Notes: a model not told the origin generated them from the sequence alone. A DNA stretch of 64,000 nucleotides from Dokdonella immobilis (GCF_900115085.1 NZ_FOVF01000005.1:163132-227131); one strand, 5' to 3'; counted from the stretch's first letter, positions 28,768-38,226 are shown. Translations and numbers: made by a program.

Positions 28768-29031
28768 ATGCGCGTCTCGTCCACAGTGCTGTTGCTGGCC
28801 GTGCTGGGTGTCGCTGGCTGCGCAAGTGCCCCGAAGCACGAGGTGATTCCGGTACCGAATCCGCTGGCCGAGACCCGCTTCGAAATCGACGAGGCGCCGG
28901 ATGGCTGCGAGCCTCGTTCGACGGCGCCCTGCTCGCTCGACAATCGCTGCCCGGTTCGCCCACGGCAGCCGCTGAAGTGCTACGGGCCCATCGTCACGCA
29001 GTTCTTCTGCTGCTGGAAGCAACCGTACTGA
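28768..29031 (+). CDS. Small Cys-rich lipoprotein
   Basis: An 87-residue predicted lipoprotein. The signal peptide ends in a lipobox, LGVAGC, with Cys18 as lipidation site. The mature part contains seven further Cys residues (CEP, CSL, RCP, KCY, FCC among them), implying disulfides in the periplasm. GCAGGAG lies seven bases before the ATG. No family is recognised. It lies between the IS remnant and two MITE-like repeats. The 310 bp before it hold only IS-edge sequence and one copy of the 15-mer AAGTGAACCTGACCC (28664). Confidence 0.7.
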   Translation: MRVSSTVLLLAVLGVAGCASAPKHEVIPVPNPLAETRFEIDEAPDGCEPRSTAPCSLDNRCPVRPRQPLKCYGPIVTQFFCCWKQPY

Positions 29032-29052
29032 GTCGCCGCTGAGCCACGCACC

Positions 29053-29154
29053 GGGTCAGAGCACGTTGCGACCGGACGGCGACTCCGCGAAAGTCGCTCT
29101 AACCCGGTTCCTGCAAGCGCGCCCGGCCTCGGAACCGGAAAGTGAACCTGACCC
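29053..29154. repeat. MITE-like repeat with GGGTCAG ends
   Basis: A 102-bp unit with ends GGGTCAGAGCACGTT and AAGTGAACCTGACCC (inverted, imperfect). Internally it contains the stems GCGACT/AGTCGC and CCGGTTCC/GGAACCGG. The right-end 15-mer also occurs exactly at 28664-28678. No coding capacity. Confidence 0.65.
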
Positions 29155-29266
29155 GAATGGCACTGACTTGACGCCGTTCTGCAATAATGGGCGGCTCTTC
29201 TGTTCCATCAACTCAATCACTTGTGATTGCCCGGGCTGCGGGAAGCCGCTTGAGTCAGTGCCATTC
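29155..29266. mobile_element. MITE-like element related to the IS4 remnant
   Basis: A 112-bp element with inverted ends GAATGGCACTGACTTGA and TTGAGTCAGTGCCATTC, the same termini as the IS at 27031-28520. It abuts the preceding repeat with no gap. It has no coding frame, so it would depend on a transposase supplied in trans. Confidence 0.7.
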
Positions 29267-29285
29267 CCGTCATGCGGGAGTTTTT
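29265..29285 (+). terminator. Hairpin with T-run at the edge of the MITE
   Basis: TCCCG / CGGGA stem followed by GTTTTT, overlapping the last bases of the MITE. It could end transcription coming from the lipoprotein gene before it runs into fimX. Confidence 0.55.
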
Positions 29286-29309
29286 CGGATGCAACCGGTT
29301 CCCGGCGAT

Positions 29310-31388
29310 TCAGGTTCCGCCGAAATCGTAGGTCATGACCTGCTCGGGCTCCTGCAGGAAGTTGCCCTGCACGAAGTTGATGCCGCAGGAGAACAGGATC
29401 GACATGCTCGCCGCATCCTCGACGAACTCGGCGATGGTCAGCTTGCCGGCGTTGTGCGCCTGCTCGCACATGGCCTTGATGCGCTCCTGGTTTTCCTTGC
29501 TCTTCGGCAATTCGGCCATGTAGCTGCGATCGACCTTCAGGTAGTGCGCCGGGATGTGCTTGAGTAGCTGGAAGGAATTGAGCCCGGAACCGAACTGTTC
29601 GAGGGCGAAGCCGCAGTGCAGCTGCTCGAGTCCGCGGACGAAGGCGCGCGCCGGCTTGAGGTTGGTCACGACCTTGCTTTCCGGCATCTCGAAAACGAGG
29701 GCATCGCCCCGCTGGCGCGCGTTCTTCAGTTGCAGGGCGACCCAGGGCAGCAGGCCCTGGTCCTCCAGCGACTGCGGGGCGAGCTTGATGAAGAAGGTGG
29801 TCTTGCGCCCACCCTGTTCGCGTTCGGCCAGGGCACGGATGGCATTGGCGATGACCCAGCGGTCGAGCTGCGGCATCAGGCCATGCTGCTCGGCGATCGG
29901 CATGAAGAAGCCGGGCAGGATTTCACCCTTCGGTCCCTTCATGCGCAGCAGGATCTCGTAGTACTCGCCTTCGGCGCCCTGCAGGCTGATGATCGGCTGG
30001 AAATAGAGCACATAGCCGTCGTTGTCGAGCGAGTCCTTGATCAGCTTGAGCCAGTGCCGGTTCTTTTCGGCATCGGCTTTGTCCTTGGCCGCGGGGTCGA
30101 ATACGCGGGCCATGTTGCCGCCTTCGGCCTGGATCGCGCGCAGGGTGACCGAGGCCTGGTCGAGTGCGGCGTTGCCATTGGCGGTCTTCTCTCCGATCAG
30201 GGTCGCGGCGACACTGATGGTCAGGTTGATCGAGTTCTTGCCAACTTCGAAAATGCGTTCCTCGAAGGCCTTGCGCAGCGTTTCGGCAAGCTGGCCGACG
30301 ACTTCGGCGCTGCGATCATGGACCAGGATGCCGAAGGTGTGTTCACCGAGGCGGCCGGGTATGTCGCTCTCGAGAAGATGCCGGCGCAACAGGTTGGCCA
30401 TGTCGCCGAGCAGGAGGTCGGTATTGCCGAGCCCGATGCCATCGAGCACGGTCTTGTAGTTGTCGAGCTCGAGCAGGATCAAGGCCTGTTCGGTCTTGCC
30501 CGAAGCGGCCGCCGCGGCGGCGCGATCGAGCTCGGTGGTCAGGTATTGGCGGTTGAAGAGCTCGGTGATCAGGTCCTTGGAGCGCAGCGCATCCAGTTCC
30601 TCAGCGATGCCGGGATCCGTCGCCTGCTGGCGGAACACGATCTGCTGGCAGGGCTCGCCTTCATAGATTGCCTCGGCGAACTCCATGACCGCATCGAAAA
30701 TGGTGCCGTCGCCGCGTTGCGCCTTGAGGTTCAACTTCTGCGGCGGCCGCTCGCCCTTGGACAGGCGTTTGAGCAGCGACTTGAAGTCCTCGGCATCGTC
30801 GGGTGCGACCATGTCGAGAATCGACATGCTCTCGATGTCCTCGAAATCCTCGTAGCCGAAGGTCTCCAGGTAGGCGCGGTTGGCGCGCACGTGCATGCCC
30901 TCGTGGACGTAGGCGATCGGATCCCGCGAGGAGTCGAGCAGGTCGCTGCAGCGGCGTTCGGACTCGCGCAGCGCGTTTTCGAGGCGGCGCACGCTGCGCC
31001 GCGTGGTCAGCGATTCGAACTCGCGGCGCACGATCATCTGCAGGTGGTCGGCGCGGCCCTGCAGGGCGAGCGCGCGAGCGCCATCGCGAAAGGCCTCGAC
31101 CACCGCGGCGTCGTCCGGTTTTGCGCCGTAGGCAATCAGGGCGATGTCCTTACCGGTGCGGTTCATGGCTTCGGCTGCCTGTCGCAACGGCAGGTCGCGG
31201 CTGCCGAGATTGGCCAGGATCAGATCGGGGGTCTGGCGTTCGAGCAGATCATCGAGTTCGGCCTCGTTGGCCGCCCGCGAGGGACGCACGGCAATACCGC
31301 CGTTGCGCAGCATGCTGATGATCTGCTCGGCCTCGTCGGCAGAGTCCTCGATCAGCAGCAGCTTGATCACATTGTCTGGTTTGGTCAT
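29310..31388 (-). CDS. fimX: FimX-like c-di-GMP receptor (REC-PAS-degenerate GGDEF-EAL)
   Basis: A 692-residue protein matching FimX, which controls type IV pilus assembly and twitching through c-di-GMP. An N-terminal receiver-like domain (about 8-125) precedes PAS (about 145-255), GGDEF-like (about 270-425) and EAL-like (about 440-685) domains. The GGDEF motif reads GEHTF and the EAL motif EIL, so both enzymatic activities are probably lost while c-di-GMP binding may remain. The FVQGNFLQEPE ending is typical of FimX. The 387-bp region upstream holds no gene, only a dispersed repeat. Confidence 0.85.
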   Translation of the reverse strand: MTKPDNVIKLLLIEDSADEAEQIISMLRNGGIAVRPSRAANEAELDDLLERQTPDLILANLGSRDLPLRQAAEAMNRTGKDIALIAYGAKPDDAAVVEAFRDGARALALQGRADHLQMIVRREFESLTTRRSVRRLENALRESERRCSDLLDSSRDPIAYVHEGMHVRANRAYLETFGYEDFEDIESMSILDMVAPDDAEDFKSLLKRLSKGERPPQKLNLKAQRGDGTIFDAVMEFAEAIYEGEPCQQIVFRQQATDPGIAEELDALRSKDLITELFNRQYLTTELDRAAAAAASGKTEQALILLELDNYKTVLDGIGLGNTDLLLGDMANLLRRHLLESDIPGRLGEHTFGILVHDRSAEVVGQLAETLRKAFEERIFEVGKNSINLTISVAATLIGEKTANGNAALDQASVTLRAIQAEGGNMARVFDPAAKDKADAEKNRHWLKLIKDSLDNDGYVLYFQPIISLQGAEGEYYEILLRMKGPKGEILPGFFMPIAEQHGLMPQLDRWVIANAIRALAEREQGGRKTTFFIKLAPQSLEDQGLLPWVALQLKNARQRGDALVFEMPESKVVTNLKPARAFVRGLEQLHCGFALEQFGSGLNSFQLLKHIPAHYLKVDRSYMAELPKSKENQERIKAMCEQAHNAGKLTIAEFVEDAASMSILFSCGINFVQGNFLQEPEQVMTYDFGGT

Positions 31389-31548
31389 GGATTACGCGCT
31401 TTCAGGGTAGGTGCGCACGGCACTGCCGGCCGAGGTGCGAGCCCAGACCAGGTCGGAAACTTGTACCGGAATCACTCGGGTATTTCCATACTCGACCGGA
31501 CTTATTCGCAAATTCATCAAGCGAGGGCCTGAACATGCAGCGCAATCC

Positions 31549-31769
31549 TCATGGCACTCATAAGGCTCGCCACGAATGCGGCGTGGCGACGTGAAGGCGG
31601 GTGGCCGTGGCGTGCCACGCGGTGCCTTTGACAGCCTTCTGGACGCCACCCTAGTTCCATCGAATCAATCGCTTGGGCGATGCCAGCCTGCGCGCAGCTT
31701 CTTGTTGCGCCGCCGCCAGCCTGTCTGCGCCAACGCGCCGCGACCTGCACGCAGGCGGGTGTCGTGACG
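31549..31769. repeat. Dispersed repeat, copy B
   Basis: About 220 bp similar to 8382-8613. Shared blocks include AGCCTTCTGGACGCCACC, CTGCGCGCAG, CTTGTTGCG, CCTGTCTGCG and GTCGTGACG; a 12-base stretch is missing relative to copy A. Outer stems GCCTGCG/CGCAGGC remain. It ends 6 bp before the stop of the minus-strand epmB gene and fills most of the gap between fimX and epmB. Confidence 0.8.
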
Positions 31770-31775
31770 GTTGTG

Positions 31776-32828
31776 CTATGTGCGCAGAGCCTCCCTCGGC
31801 ACCGGTGTCTTGCTGGCCGCTCCGGCCACTTCGCGGACCAGGCGCGGGACCAGATATCCCGGCAGGCGCTCGCGCAGGTCCGCGAGCAGGCCGGTGGCGC
31901 GATCCTCGGGCACTTCGAAATGGGCCGTTCCGCGCACTCTATCGAGCAGATGCAGGTAGTAGGGAAGCACGCCGCAGTCGAACAGGCGCTCGGAAAGGGA
32001 GGCAAGCGTTTCCACAGTGTCGTTGATCCGGCGCAGCAGGACCGACTGGTTGAGCAGGACCGCCCCGGCCCCGCGCATGGCCGCGCAGGCTTCCGCGACC
32101 GACTCGTCGATCTCGTTGGCATGGTTGGCGTGCACGACGACGACCTTCTGCATCGGCAGCCGTTCGAGCCAGTCGAGCCATTCCGCGTCCACGCGCTGCG
32201 GCAGGACGATCGGCAGGCGGGTGTGGATGCGCAGCCGCCGGACGTGCGGCAGTCCGCACAGGGCTTCGCCGAGCTCGGCCAGCTTGGGCGTGGACAGCGA
32301 CAGCGGGTCGCCGCCGGACAGGATCACTTCGCTGATCGACGTATCGCCACGCAGGTGCTCGATGGCGGCGCCCCAGCGTGCGCTGGCTGCGGTCTGCTCG
32401 GCATAGGGGAAATGGCGCCGGAAGCAGTAGCGGCAATGGATCGCGCAGGAACCGGTGGCGATCAGCAGGGCGCGGCCGTGGTACTTCTGCAGGACACCGT
32501 GCCCGGTGCGCGCGGCCAGGTCGCCGACCGCATCGACGCTGAATCCGGGACTTTCGAGGAGTTCGCCCGCGCCGGGCAGGACCTGCAGCAGCAGCGGGTC
32601 CTCCGCATCGCCGTGGCGCATGCGCGCCACATAGCCCTGCGGCACGCGCAGGGCGAATCCGGTGTCGGCCGGGGCCAGCAGCCGGTCCGCGTGCCGGCCC
32701 AGGCCGAGCATCTCGAGCAAGGCCATCGGGTCGGTGATCGCCTCACGCCACAGGCGCTGCCAGCCGGGTCCGTCGTTGCCGGTCCGCGACGCAGGAATAT
32801 GGGAGAAAAGCGGGCTTGCAGGTATCAT
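31776..32828 (-). CDS. epmB: EF-P (R)-beta-lysylation protein EpmB
   Basis: A 350-residue radical-SAM lysine 2,3-aminomutase that makes (R)-beta-lysine for attachment to elongation factor P. The iron-sulfur motif is C128-x3-C132-x2-C135 in [13 protein letters not shown]. The [14 protein letters not shown] and [12 protein letters not shown] blocks are typical of the KamA family, and the length matches EpmB rather than the longer catabolic KamA. It is divergent from efp with about 90 bp between starts, the conserved arrangement. The partner ligase EpmA is not in the window. Confidence 0.94.
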   Translation of the reverse strand: MIPASPLFSHIPASRTGNDGPGWQRLWREAITDPMALLEMLGLGRHADRLLAPADTGFALRVPQGYVARMRHGDAEDPLLLQVLPGAGELLESPGFSVDAVGDLAARTGHGVLQKYHGRALLIATGSCAIHCRYCFRRHFPYAEQTAASARWGAAIEHLRGDTSISEVILSGGDPLSLSTPKLAELGEALCGLPHVRRLRIHTRLPIVLPQRVDAEWLDWLERLPMQKVVVVHANHANEIDESVAEACAAMRGAGAVLLNQSVLLRRINDTVETLASLSERLFDCGVLPYYLHLLDRVRGTAHFEVPEDRATGLLADLRERLPGYLVPRLVREVAGAASKTPVPREALRT

Positions 32829-32918
32829 TGTCGATCGGTCGCGGAAATTCCGCCCAGCGAATTCCCCATTCTAGCCGCTTTGCACGGGCGGCTATCCCTC
32901 TATCCACAGGAGCGCTCC

Positions 32919-33485
32919 ATGGCTACACATGGAATGAACGACGTCAAGAACGGCCTCAAGATCATCGTCGACGGCTACCCATGCACGATCGTCGATACCG
33001 ATTTCATCAAGCCCGGCAAGGGTCAGGCCTTCACCCGGGTCAAGTACCGCAACCTGAAGACCGGGCGCACGGTCGAGATGACGATGAAATCGACCGACAC
33101 GGTCGAGGCCGCCGACGTCCTCGATACCGACATGGAATACCTCTACTCGGACGGCGAGTTCTGGCATTTCATGCACCCGACCACCCACGAGCAGATCGCC
33201 GCCGACGAAAACGCCGTTGCCGATGCGGCCAAGTGGCTGAAGGGCAACGAGATGGTCATCGTCACGCTGTGGAACGGCGCCCCGCTCAATGTGACCCCGC
33301 CGAACTTCGTCGAACTGCAGATCGTCGAGACCGATCCGGGCGTGCGCGGCGATACCTCGGGTGGCGGCGGCAAGCCGGCCAAGCTCGAGACCGGGGCCGT
33401 GGTCCGCGTTCCGCTCTTCGTCAACCAGAACGAAGTGATCAAGGTCGACACGCGCACCGGTGAGTATGTCGGTCGGGTCAAGTGA
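32919..33485 (+). CDS. efp: Elongation factor P
   Basis: A 188-residue tRNA-shaped factor that relieves ribosome stalling at polyproline. The modified lysine is Lys34 in [10 protein letters not shown], consistent with beta-lysylation by the divergent EpmB. The three beta-barrel domains are of normal length and the C-terminus [14 protein letters not shown] is canonical. An AGGAGCG ribosome-binding site precedes the ATG at 32919. Polyproline-rich products of this window, such as the exported protein at 3913, are plausible clients. Confidence 0.97.
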   Translation: MATHGMNDVKNGLKIIVDGYPCTIVDTDFIKPGKGQAFTRVKYRNLKTGRTVEMTMKSTDTVEAADVLDTDMEYLYSDGEFWHFMHPTTHEQIAADENAVADAAKWLKGNEMVIVTLWNGAPLNVTPPNFVELQIVETDPGVRGDTSGGGGKPAKLETGAVVRVPLFVNQNEVIKVDTRTGEYVGRVK

Positions 33486-33495
33486 TGCGGGCCGG

Positions 33496-34821
33496 ATGAC
33501 GGCTCCGCAGACCGTCGATCTGCTGATCGAGGCGCGCTGGGTCATCCCGGTCGAGCCGCACGGCACGGTCCTCGACGCGCACGCGGTTGCCGTCGATGAC
33601 GACCGCATCGTGGCAATCCTGCCGATCGCCGAGGCGCGACGCCGCTTCGAGCCGCGCGAACGCGCCGAATTGACCGAGCACGCGCTGATTCCCGGGCTGG
33701 TCAACGCCCATGTGCACAATCCGATGGCCCTGATGCGCGGACTGGCCGACGACGTCCCGTTCGCGGTCTGGTTGCAGGAGCGGATCTGGCCGGCCGAAGC
33801 CAGGGTGATGGGGCCCGAGTTCGTCCGCGATGGCATCGAGCTGGCGATCGCCGAGATGATCCGTGGCGGTACCACCTGCTGCAACGAAAACTATTTCTTT
33901 CCCGACGTGCAGGCGGCGACCTATCGAAGACACGGTTTCCGTGCGCGCGTCGGTCTGCCGGTGATCGAGTTTCCGACCGCCTGGGCGCGCAGCCGCGATG
34001 AATATTTCGACAAGGCGCTGGCCGTGCATGACGACCTTCGCGACGACGCCTTGATCGGCACGGCCTTCGCGCCGCACGCGCCGTACACCGTTTCCGACGA
34101 AAGCTTCGAACGCATCCACCTGCTGTCCGACCAGCTCGACCTGCCGGTGCACCTGCACCTGCACGAGACGGCCGGGGAGATCAGCGACAGCCTGCGCGAC
34201 CACGGCATGCGCCCGTTCGCGCGGATCAAGCAGATCGGCCTGGTCAACGAACGCCTGATCGCGGTGCACATGACCCAGCTGACCGACGCCGAGATCGCCG
34301 AGTGCGCGACCCGCGGCGTTTCGATCGTGCACAACGTCGAGTCGAACATGAAACTTCTCAGCGGATTCTGTCCGGCCGAGAAGATCCGTCGTGCCGGGGT
34401 CAATCTTGCGCTCGGCACCGATGGTTGCGCCTCGAACAACGATCTGGACCTGTTCGGCGAAATGCGCAGCGTCGCCCTGGTCGGCAAGCTCATCGCCAAC
34501 GACGCCGCGGCGCTCGATGCGGCCAGCGTGCTGCGTGCGGCCACCTATGGCTCGGCGCGGGCGATGGGCTGGAGCGAGCGGATCGGCACGATCGAAGTCG
34601 GCAAGCAGGCCGACCTCGCCGCGGTCCGGCTCGATGCGATCGAGACCCAGCCGGTCTACAACGTCATATCCCAGCTGGTCTATGCCGCCGGTCGCCACCA
34701 GGTCAGCGATGTCTGGATCGCCGGCGTGCGCAAGCTGCGCGATCGCGTCCTCGGCGGATTCGACCTGGTCGAGCTGCTCGAGCGGACTCGGCGCTGGCGC
34801 GACCGCATCGCCACGGCATGA
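33496..34821 (+). CDS. mtaD: TRZ/ATZ-family amidohydrolase (MTA/SAH deaminase-like)
   Basis: A 441-residue metal-dependent deaminase of the amidohydrolase superfamily. Metal ligands are seen in NAHVHNP, HLHLHET and TDGCASNND. The best match is 5'-methylthioadenosine/S-adenosylhomocysteine deaminase, but relatives act on guanine, triazines or hydroxydechloroatrazine analogues, so the substrate is not certain. ATG 33496, just after the efp stop, is preferred over an in-frame start at 33460 inside efp. ubiG follows 4 bp later. Removing SAH next to a SAM-dependent methyltransferase gene makes functional sense, but that is inference. Confidence 0.82.
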   Translation: MTAPQTVDLLIEARWVIPVEPHGTVLDAHAVAVDDDRIVAILPIAEARRRFEPRERAELTEHALIPGLVNAHVHNPMALMRGLADDVPFAVWLQERIWPAEARVMGPEFVRDGIELAIAEMIRGGTTCCNENYFFPDVQAATYRRHGFRARVGLPVIEFPTAWARSRDEYFDKALAVHDDLRDDALIGTAFAPHAPYTVSDESFERIHLLSDQLDLPVHLHLHETAGEISDSLRDHGMRPFARIKQIGLVNERLIAVHMTQLTDAEIAECATRGVSIVHNVESNMKLLSGFCPAEKIRRAGVNLALGTDGCASNNDLDLFGEMRSVALVGKLIANDAAALDAASVLRAATYGSARAMGWSERIGTIEVGKQADLAAVRLDAIETQPVYNVISQLVYAAGRHQVSDVWIAGVRKLRDRVLGGFDLVELLERTRRWRDRIATA

Positions 34822-34825
34822 CACG

Positions 34826-35530
34826 ATGAACACGGGCAACGTCAATCCGGCCGAAGTGGCCAAGTTCGAGCGCCTCGCCAGTCGCTGGTGGGACAGCGAG
34901 GGCGAATCGCGTCCCCTGCACGATCTGAATCCGGCCCGGCTCGGCTATATCGCCGAACGGGCGGTTCTCAACGGAGCCCGGGTCGTCGATGTCGGCTGCG
35001 GCGGCGGCCTGCTCAGCGAGGCGATGGCGCGGGCCGGTGCCGACGTGATCGGCATCGATCTCGCCGCTGCCGTGCTCGAGGTGGCCCGACTGCACCTGCT
35101 CGAGAGCGGGCTCAAGGTCGACTATCGCGAAACCAGCGCCGAGACGCTCGCGCAGACGATGGGTGGACAGTTCGACGTGGTCACCTGCCTCGAGATGCTC
35201 GAGCATGTGCCGGATCCGGCCAGCGTCATCGGCGCCTGCGCCGATCTGCTGCGGCCCGGCGGCCGCCTGTTCGTGTCGACCCTGAACCGCACCCCGCGAT
35301 CCTTCGTCACCGCCATCGTCGGCGCCGAACATGTATTGCGCCTGTTGCCGCGTGGCACCCATCACTATGCGCAGTTCATCAGGCCGTCCGAACTCGGCGC
35401 CGACCTGCGCGCCGCCGGCCTGCTCCTCGAGGACCTGCGCGGCATCGGTTACAACCCGCTGACCCGCAAGGCCTGGCTCAGCGATTCGGTTGCTGTCAAC
35501 TACCTGGCCTGCGCCGTCAAGCCGGCATGA
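34826..35530 (+). CDS. ubiG: Ubiquinone biosynthesis O-methyltransferase
   Basis: A 234-residue SAM-dependent methyltransferase that performs both O-methylations of the ubiquinone ring. The N-terminal FERLASRWWDSEGESRPLHD is diagnostic of UbiG. The SAM-binding motif I is VVDVGCGGGLLSEAMA, and the membrane-interacting region near VTAIVGAEHVLRLLPRGTHHY is present. It overlaps gph by ATGA. The order hydrolase-ubiG-gph-synthase-like is recurrent in Xanthomonadales. Confidence 0.95.
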   Translation: MNTGNVNPAEVAKFERLASRWWDSEGESRPLHDLNPARLGYIAERAVLNGARVVDVGCGGGLLSEAMARAGADVIGIDLAAAVLEVARLHLLESGLKVDYRETSAETLAQTMGGQFDVVTCLEMLEHVPDPASVIGACADLLRPGGRLFVSTLNRTPRSFVTAIVGAEHVLRLLPRGTHHYAQFIRPSELGADLRAAGLLLEDLRGIGYNPLTRKAWLSDSVAVNYLACAVKPA

Positions 35531-36192
35531 ATGCAACGCCGGCGGTGCAGGCCGTCCTTTTCGATCTCGACGGCACCCTGGCCGACTCGGCACCGGACCT
35601 GGTCGCGGCCCTGGCTTCGCTGTGTGTCGAAATCGGCCACGCCGAGCCGGATCCCGTCGCGGTAAGGCGGGTCGTCTCGGCCGGCGGGCGCGCGATCCTG
35701 CGCTGCGGCTTGCCGGGCATCGAGGAACCCCAGGTCGAAGCCCTGCTGCCACGGTACCTCGATCTCTATGCGGCGCGTGGCAACGCCTCGACCCGGCTCT
35801 ACGAGGGCATCGACGAAGTGCTGCGCGATCTCGAAGGGCAGGGCATCGCCTGGGGCATCGTCACCAACAAGGTCGGCTGGCTGGCCGCTCCGGTGGTCGA
35901 GAAGCTCGGCCTGACCCGGCGCTGCGGTGCGCTGGTCGCCGGCGATACCCTGGCCAGGCGCAAGCCCGATCCCGACCCGGTCCTGCATGCCTGCGCCCTG
36001 CTCGAGGTCGATCCGGCGCGTACCCTGTTCGTCGGCGACGACCTGCGTGACATCGAGGCCGGCCGCGCCGCCGGCACGCGCACGATCGCCGCGGCCTGGG
36101 GCTATCTGAATGGCGGCGACCCGGCTGACTGGGGCGCCGATGCGATCGCGGCCACGGTGGCCGCCTTGCCCGCGGTCCTGCGCCTGGATTAG
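35527..36192 (+). CDS. gph: Phosphoglycolate phosphatase (HAD family)
   Basis: A 221-residue HAD phosphatase that hydrolyses 2-phosphoglycolate, formed in DNA repair. Motif I is FDLDGTLADSAPDL (Asp13 nucleophile), motif II lies in GIVTNK, and motif III/IV in RKPDPDPVLHAC and FVGDDLRDIEAG. Coupled to ubiG, as in many gammaproteobacteria. An UbiG-linked MupP-like role (N-acetylmuramate 6-phosphate phosphatase) is an alternative described for homologues beside ubiG in pseudomonads, so the substrate should be read with care. Confidence 0.88.
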   Translation: MNATPAVQAVLFDLDGTLADSAPDLVAALASLCVEIGHAEPDPVAVRRVVSAGGRAILRCGLPGIEEPQVEALLPRYLDLYAARGNASTRLYEGIDEVLRDLEGQGIAWGIVTNKVGWLAAPVVEKLGLTRRCGALVAGDTLARRKPDPDPVLHACALLEVDPARTLFVGDDLRDIEAGRAAGTRTIAAAWGYLNGGDPADWGADAIAATVAALPAVLRLD

Positions 36193-36197
36193 GCGCC

Positions 36198-37022
36198 GTG
36201 ACCGTCGAGGCACTGTCGAGTTTCGAGGCGAAGTGGGCGCTGGCGCATCCCGAACTGCCGCTGGCCCTGCGTTTTGCCTCGGCGTCGCAACGCCCGCTGA
36301 TTTCCGCACTGGCCTGCCTCGGCCATGAAATCGCCCATGCCGCATTGCGCATCGATGAACCCGAGGTCGCCAGCACCAAACTGCACTGGTGGAGCGAAGA
36401 GCTGGCCGCGCTGCCGGCCGGAGGTTCGAGGCATCCGCTGACCGGCGTCCTCGCAGGCCATGCGCCGACGCGGTCGCTGGGCGCCGGAACCTGGTCCGCG
36501 CTCGTCGAGGCGGCGATGGCCCTGCGCGAGGCCGGTCCGGCTTCGACCCTGGAGGAACTGCTGGCCCGCTATCGCGCTTTCGATCTGCCGCTGGCGCGGG
36601 CCGAGGCAGCCATCCTGGAGCGCATCGACATCGATGCTACGGCGCAGGCGATGAGTCTGTCGCGGGCCCTGCATGAAACCATCCGGCTTCGCGAAGCGCT
36701 TGCCGGATCCGGCCTGCCGCTGCCGCTCGATCTGCTCGCCCGGCACGGCCTCTCGCGCGCCGAACTGGGTCGTACGCATGCCGAACGCGATGCCGCCCTG
36801 CGCGAGCATTTCGGCGTCCTGGCCTCGGCCCTGGACGCCAGCGACCACCGGCGCCTGTCGGCGCTGACCGCGATCACCGTGCATGTCGGCGGGCGGCGCG
36901 CGCGTCGCGCCGCGCGCGCACGCGATCCCCTTTCCATGGTCGCCCGCGACCTCGATCGCCTGCCGCTTTCGAGCGCATGGGCCGGGTGGCGGGCGGCGCG
37001 TCGCCTGCAAGCCGGGGCCTGA
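36198..37022 (+). CDS. Squalene/phytoene synthase-like protein, probably not a synthase
   Basis: A 274-residue all-helical protein of the squalene/phytoene synthase fold, starting at GTG 36198, six bases after gph. The family helix with STKLHWWSEEL (around residue 56) is present. The two Asp-rich (DxxxD) motifs that bind diphosphate through Mg2+ are not seen; at the second position the sequence reads SRALHETIRLREAL. This suggests a non-catalytic relative, similar in outline to mitochondrial NDUFAF6. No carotenoid or hopanoid genes are nearby. Role unknown. Confidence 0.7.
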   Translation: MTVEALSSFEAKWALAHPELPLALRFASASQRPLISALACLGHEIAHAALRIDEPEVASTKLHWWSEELAALPAGGSRHPLTGVLAGHAPTRSLGAGTWSALVEAAMALREAGPASTLEELLARYRAFDLPLARAEAAILERIDIDATAQAMSLSRALHETIRLREALAGSGLPLPLDLLARHGLSRAELGRTHAERDAALREHFGVLASALDASDHRRLSALTAITVHVGGRRARRAARARDPLSMVARDLDRLPLSSAWAGWRAARRLQAGA

Positions 37023-37128
37023 TCCCGTACCCTGTGCGGCCTTGATCGGGGCGACGGACCACCCCACATCCTCGTTTCGGTGCCGGTGATCCGCGGCGCC
37101 GATCCGATCAGACAAGCGGGTAAACCAG

Positions 37129-38082
37129 ATGACGACAACGCCGAACACCGCACGCGTGATGCCCGATATCGCCGCCGAGGCCGATGCCGGCAACGCCGGC
37201 CGCCTCGACTGGGTCGGCATGGACGAAATCGCCGTGCCGGTCCGCCTCGCCGGGGGCCATGGCGATATCGTGCAATCGCCGGCGCGCGTGGCCGCGCATG
37301 TCAACCTCAAGCGTGCCGACGTTCGCGGCATCCACATGTCGCGCCTGTATCTGCATGTCGATCGGCACCTGTCCAGCGAACCGCTGACGCCGTGTTCGCT
37401 GCGCCGCCTGTTGCGTGATTTCCTCGAATCGCATGCCGATCTGTCGGATCGCGCACGGATCAGCGTGCGCTTCGACCACATGGTCCGGCGCCCGGCGCTG
37501 GCCAGCGACAACAGCGGCTGGAAGACCTATCCGGTGGTCATCAACGCGAGCATGCAGGACGGTGCATTCGCCTTCGAACTCGAGACCGAAGTCCTCTATT
37601 CGAGCACCTGTCCGTGCTCGGCGGCGCTCGCCCGGCAACTGATCCAGGAGCAGTTCGAGGCCGACTTCGGCAAGGATAGACCGCTGGATCGTGGTGCGGT
37701 CCTGGAATGGCTCGGCAGCGAAGCCGGAATCCGGGCCACGCCGCACAGCCAGCGCAGCAGCGCGCGCGTGCGCGTGCGCCTGGCCAGCGCTTTCGAGTTT
37801 CCGATCATCGACCTGATCGACCTGGTCGAGAACGCGCTGCAGACGCCCGTGCAAACGGCGGTCAAGCGCGAGGATGAACAGGCCTTCGCCCTGCTCAACG
37901 GGCAGAACCTGATGTTCTGCGAGGACGCCGCACGACGCATGCAGCGCGCCCTCGACGGCGACGAGCGCATCGTCGATTTCTGGCTGCGCGCCGCGCACCT
38001 CGAAAGCCTGCATCCGCACGATGCGGTGGCCTATGCGACCAAGGGCGTCGAGGGCGGCTACACAGCCGACAGCGCCCGCTGA
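37129..38082 (+). CDS. folE2: GTP cyclohydrolase FolE2
   Basis: A 317-residue type IB GTP cyclohydrolase that makes 7,8-dihydroneopterin triphosphate for folate (and queuosine) synthesis. Diagnostic blocks are LDWVGMDEIAVPV near the N-terminus, SSTCPCSAAL with the metal-binding Cys, and TPHSQRS. The type IB enzyme can use metals other than zinc and in many bacteria is induced by zinc limitation. No clear Zur site was identified in the 106 bp upstream. ATG 37129 gives a typical N-terminus. Confidence 0.94.
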   Translation: MTTTPNTARVMPDIAAEADAGNAGRLDWVGMDEIAVPVRLAGGHGDIVQSPARVAAHVNLKRADVRGIHMSRLYLHVDRHLSSEPLTPCSLRRLLRDFLESHADLSDRARISVRFDHMVRRPALASDNSGWKTYPVVINASMQDGAFAFELETEVLYSSTCPCSAALARQLIQEQFEADFGKDRPLDRGAVLEWLGSEAGIRATPHSQRSSARVRVRLASAFEFPIIDLIDLVENALQTPVQTAVKREDEQAFALLNGQNLMFCEDAARRMQRALDGDERIVDFWLRAAHLESLHPHDAVAYATKGVEGGYTADSAR

Positions 38083-38226
38083 GGGAACCTCGAGGCCCCG
38101 TCCATGGTTTGACCCGTGGCGGCTGTTGCGGATGTCTGCGGGCGTCGTTGAGCCCCGCTTCTGCTGACGGTCTTTACCAGGAAGTTGACCGATCGCGATG
38201 CGTGCCGACCGGACCCGGTCGCTGAC

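Noticed and set aside
26058..28943. A 961-codon open frame on the minus strand
   Set aside because: It joins antisense htpX sequence, one frame of the broken transposase and spacer; only the middle part resembles a protein, and that belongs to the transposase remnant.
29616..31532. A 638-codon open frame opposite fimX
   Set aside because: Antisense shadow of a well-supported multidomain gene; no independent motif or start signal.
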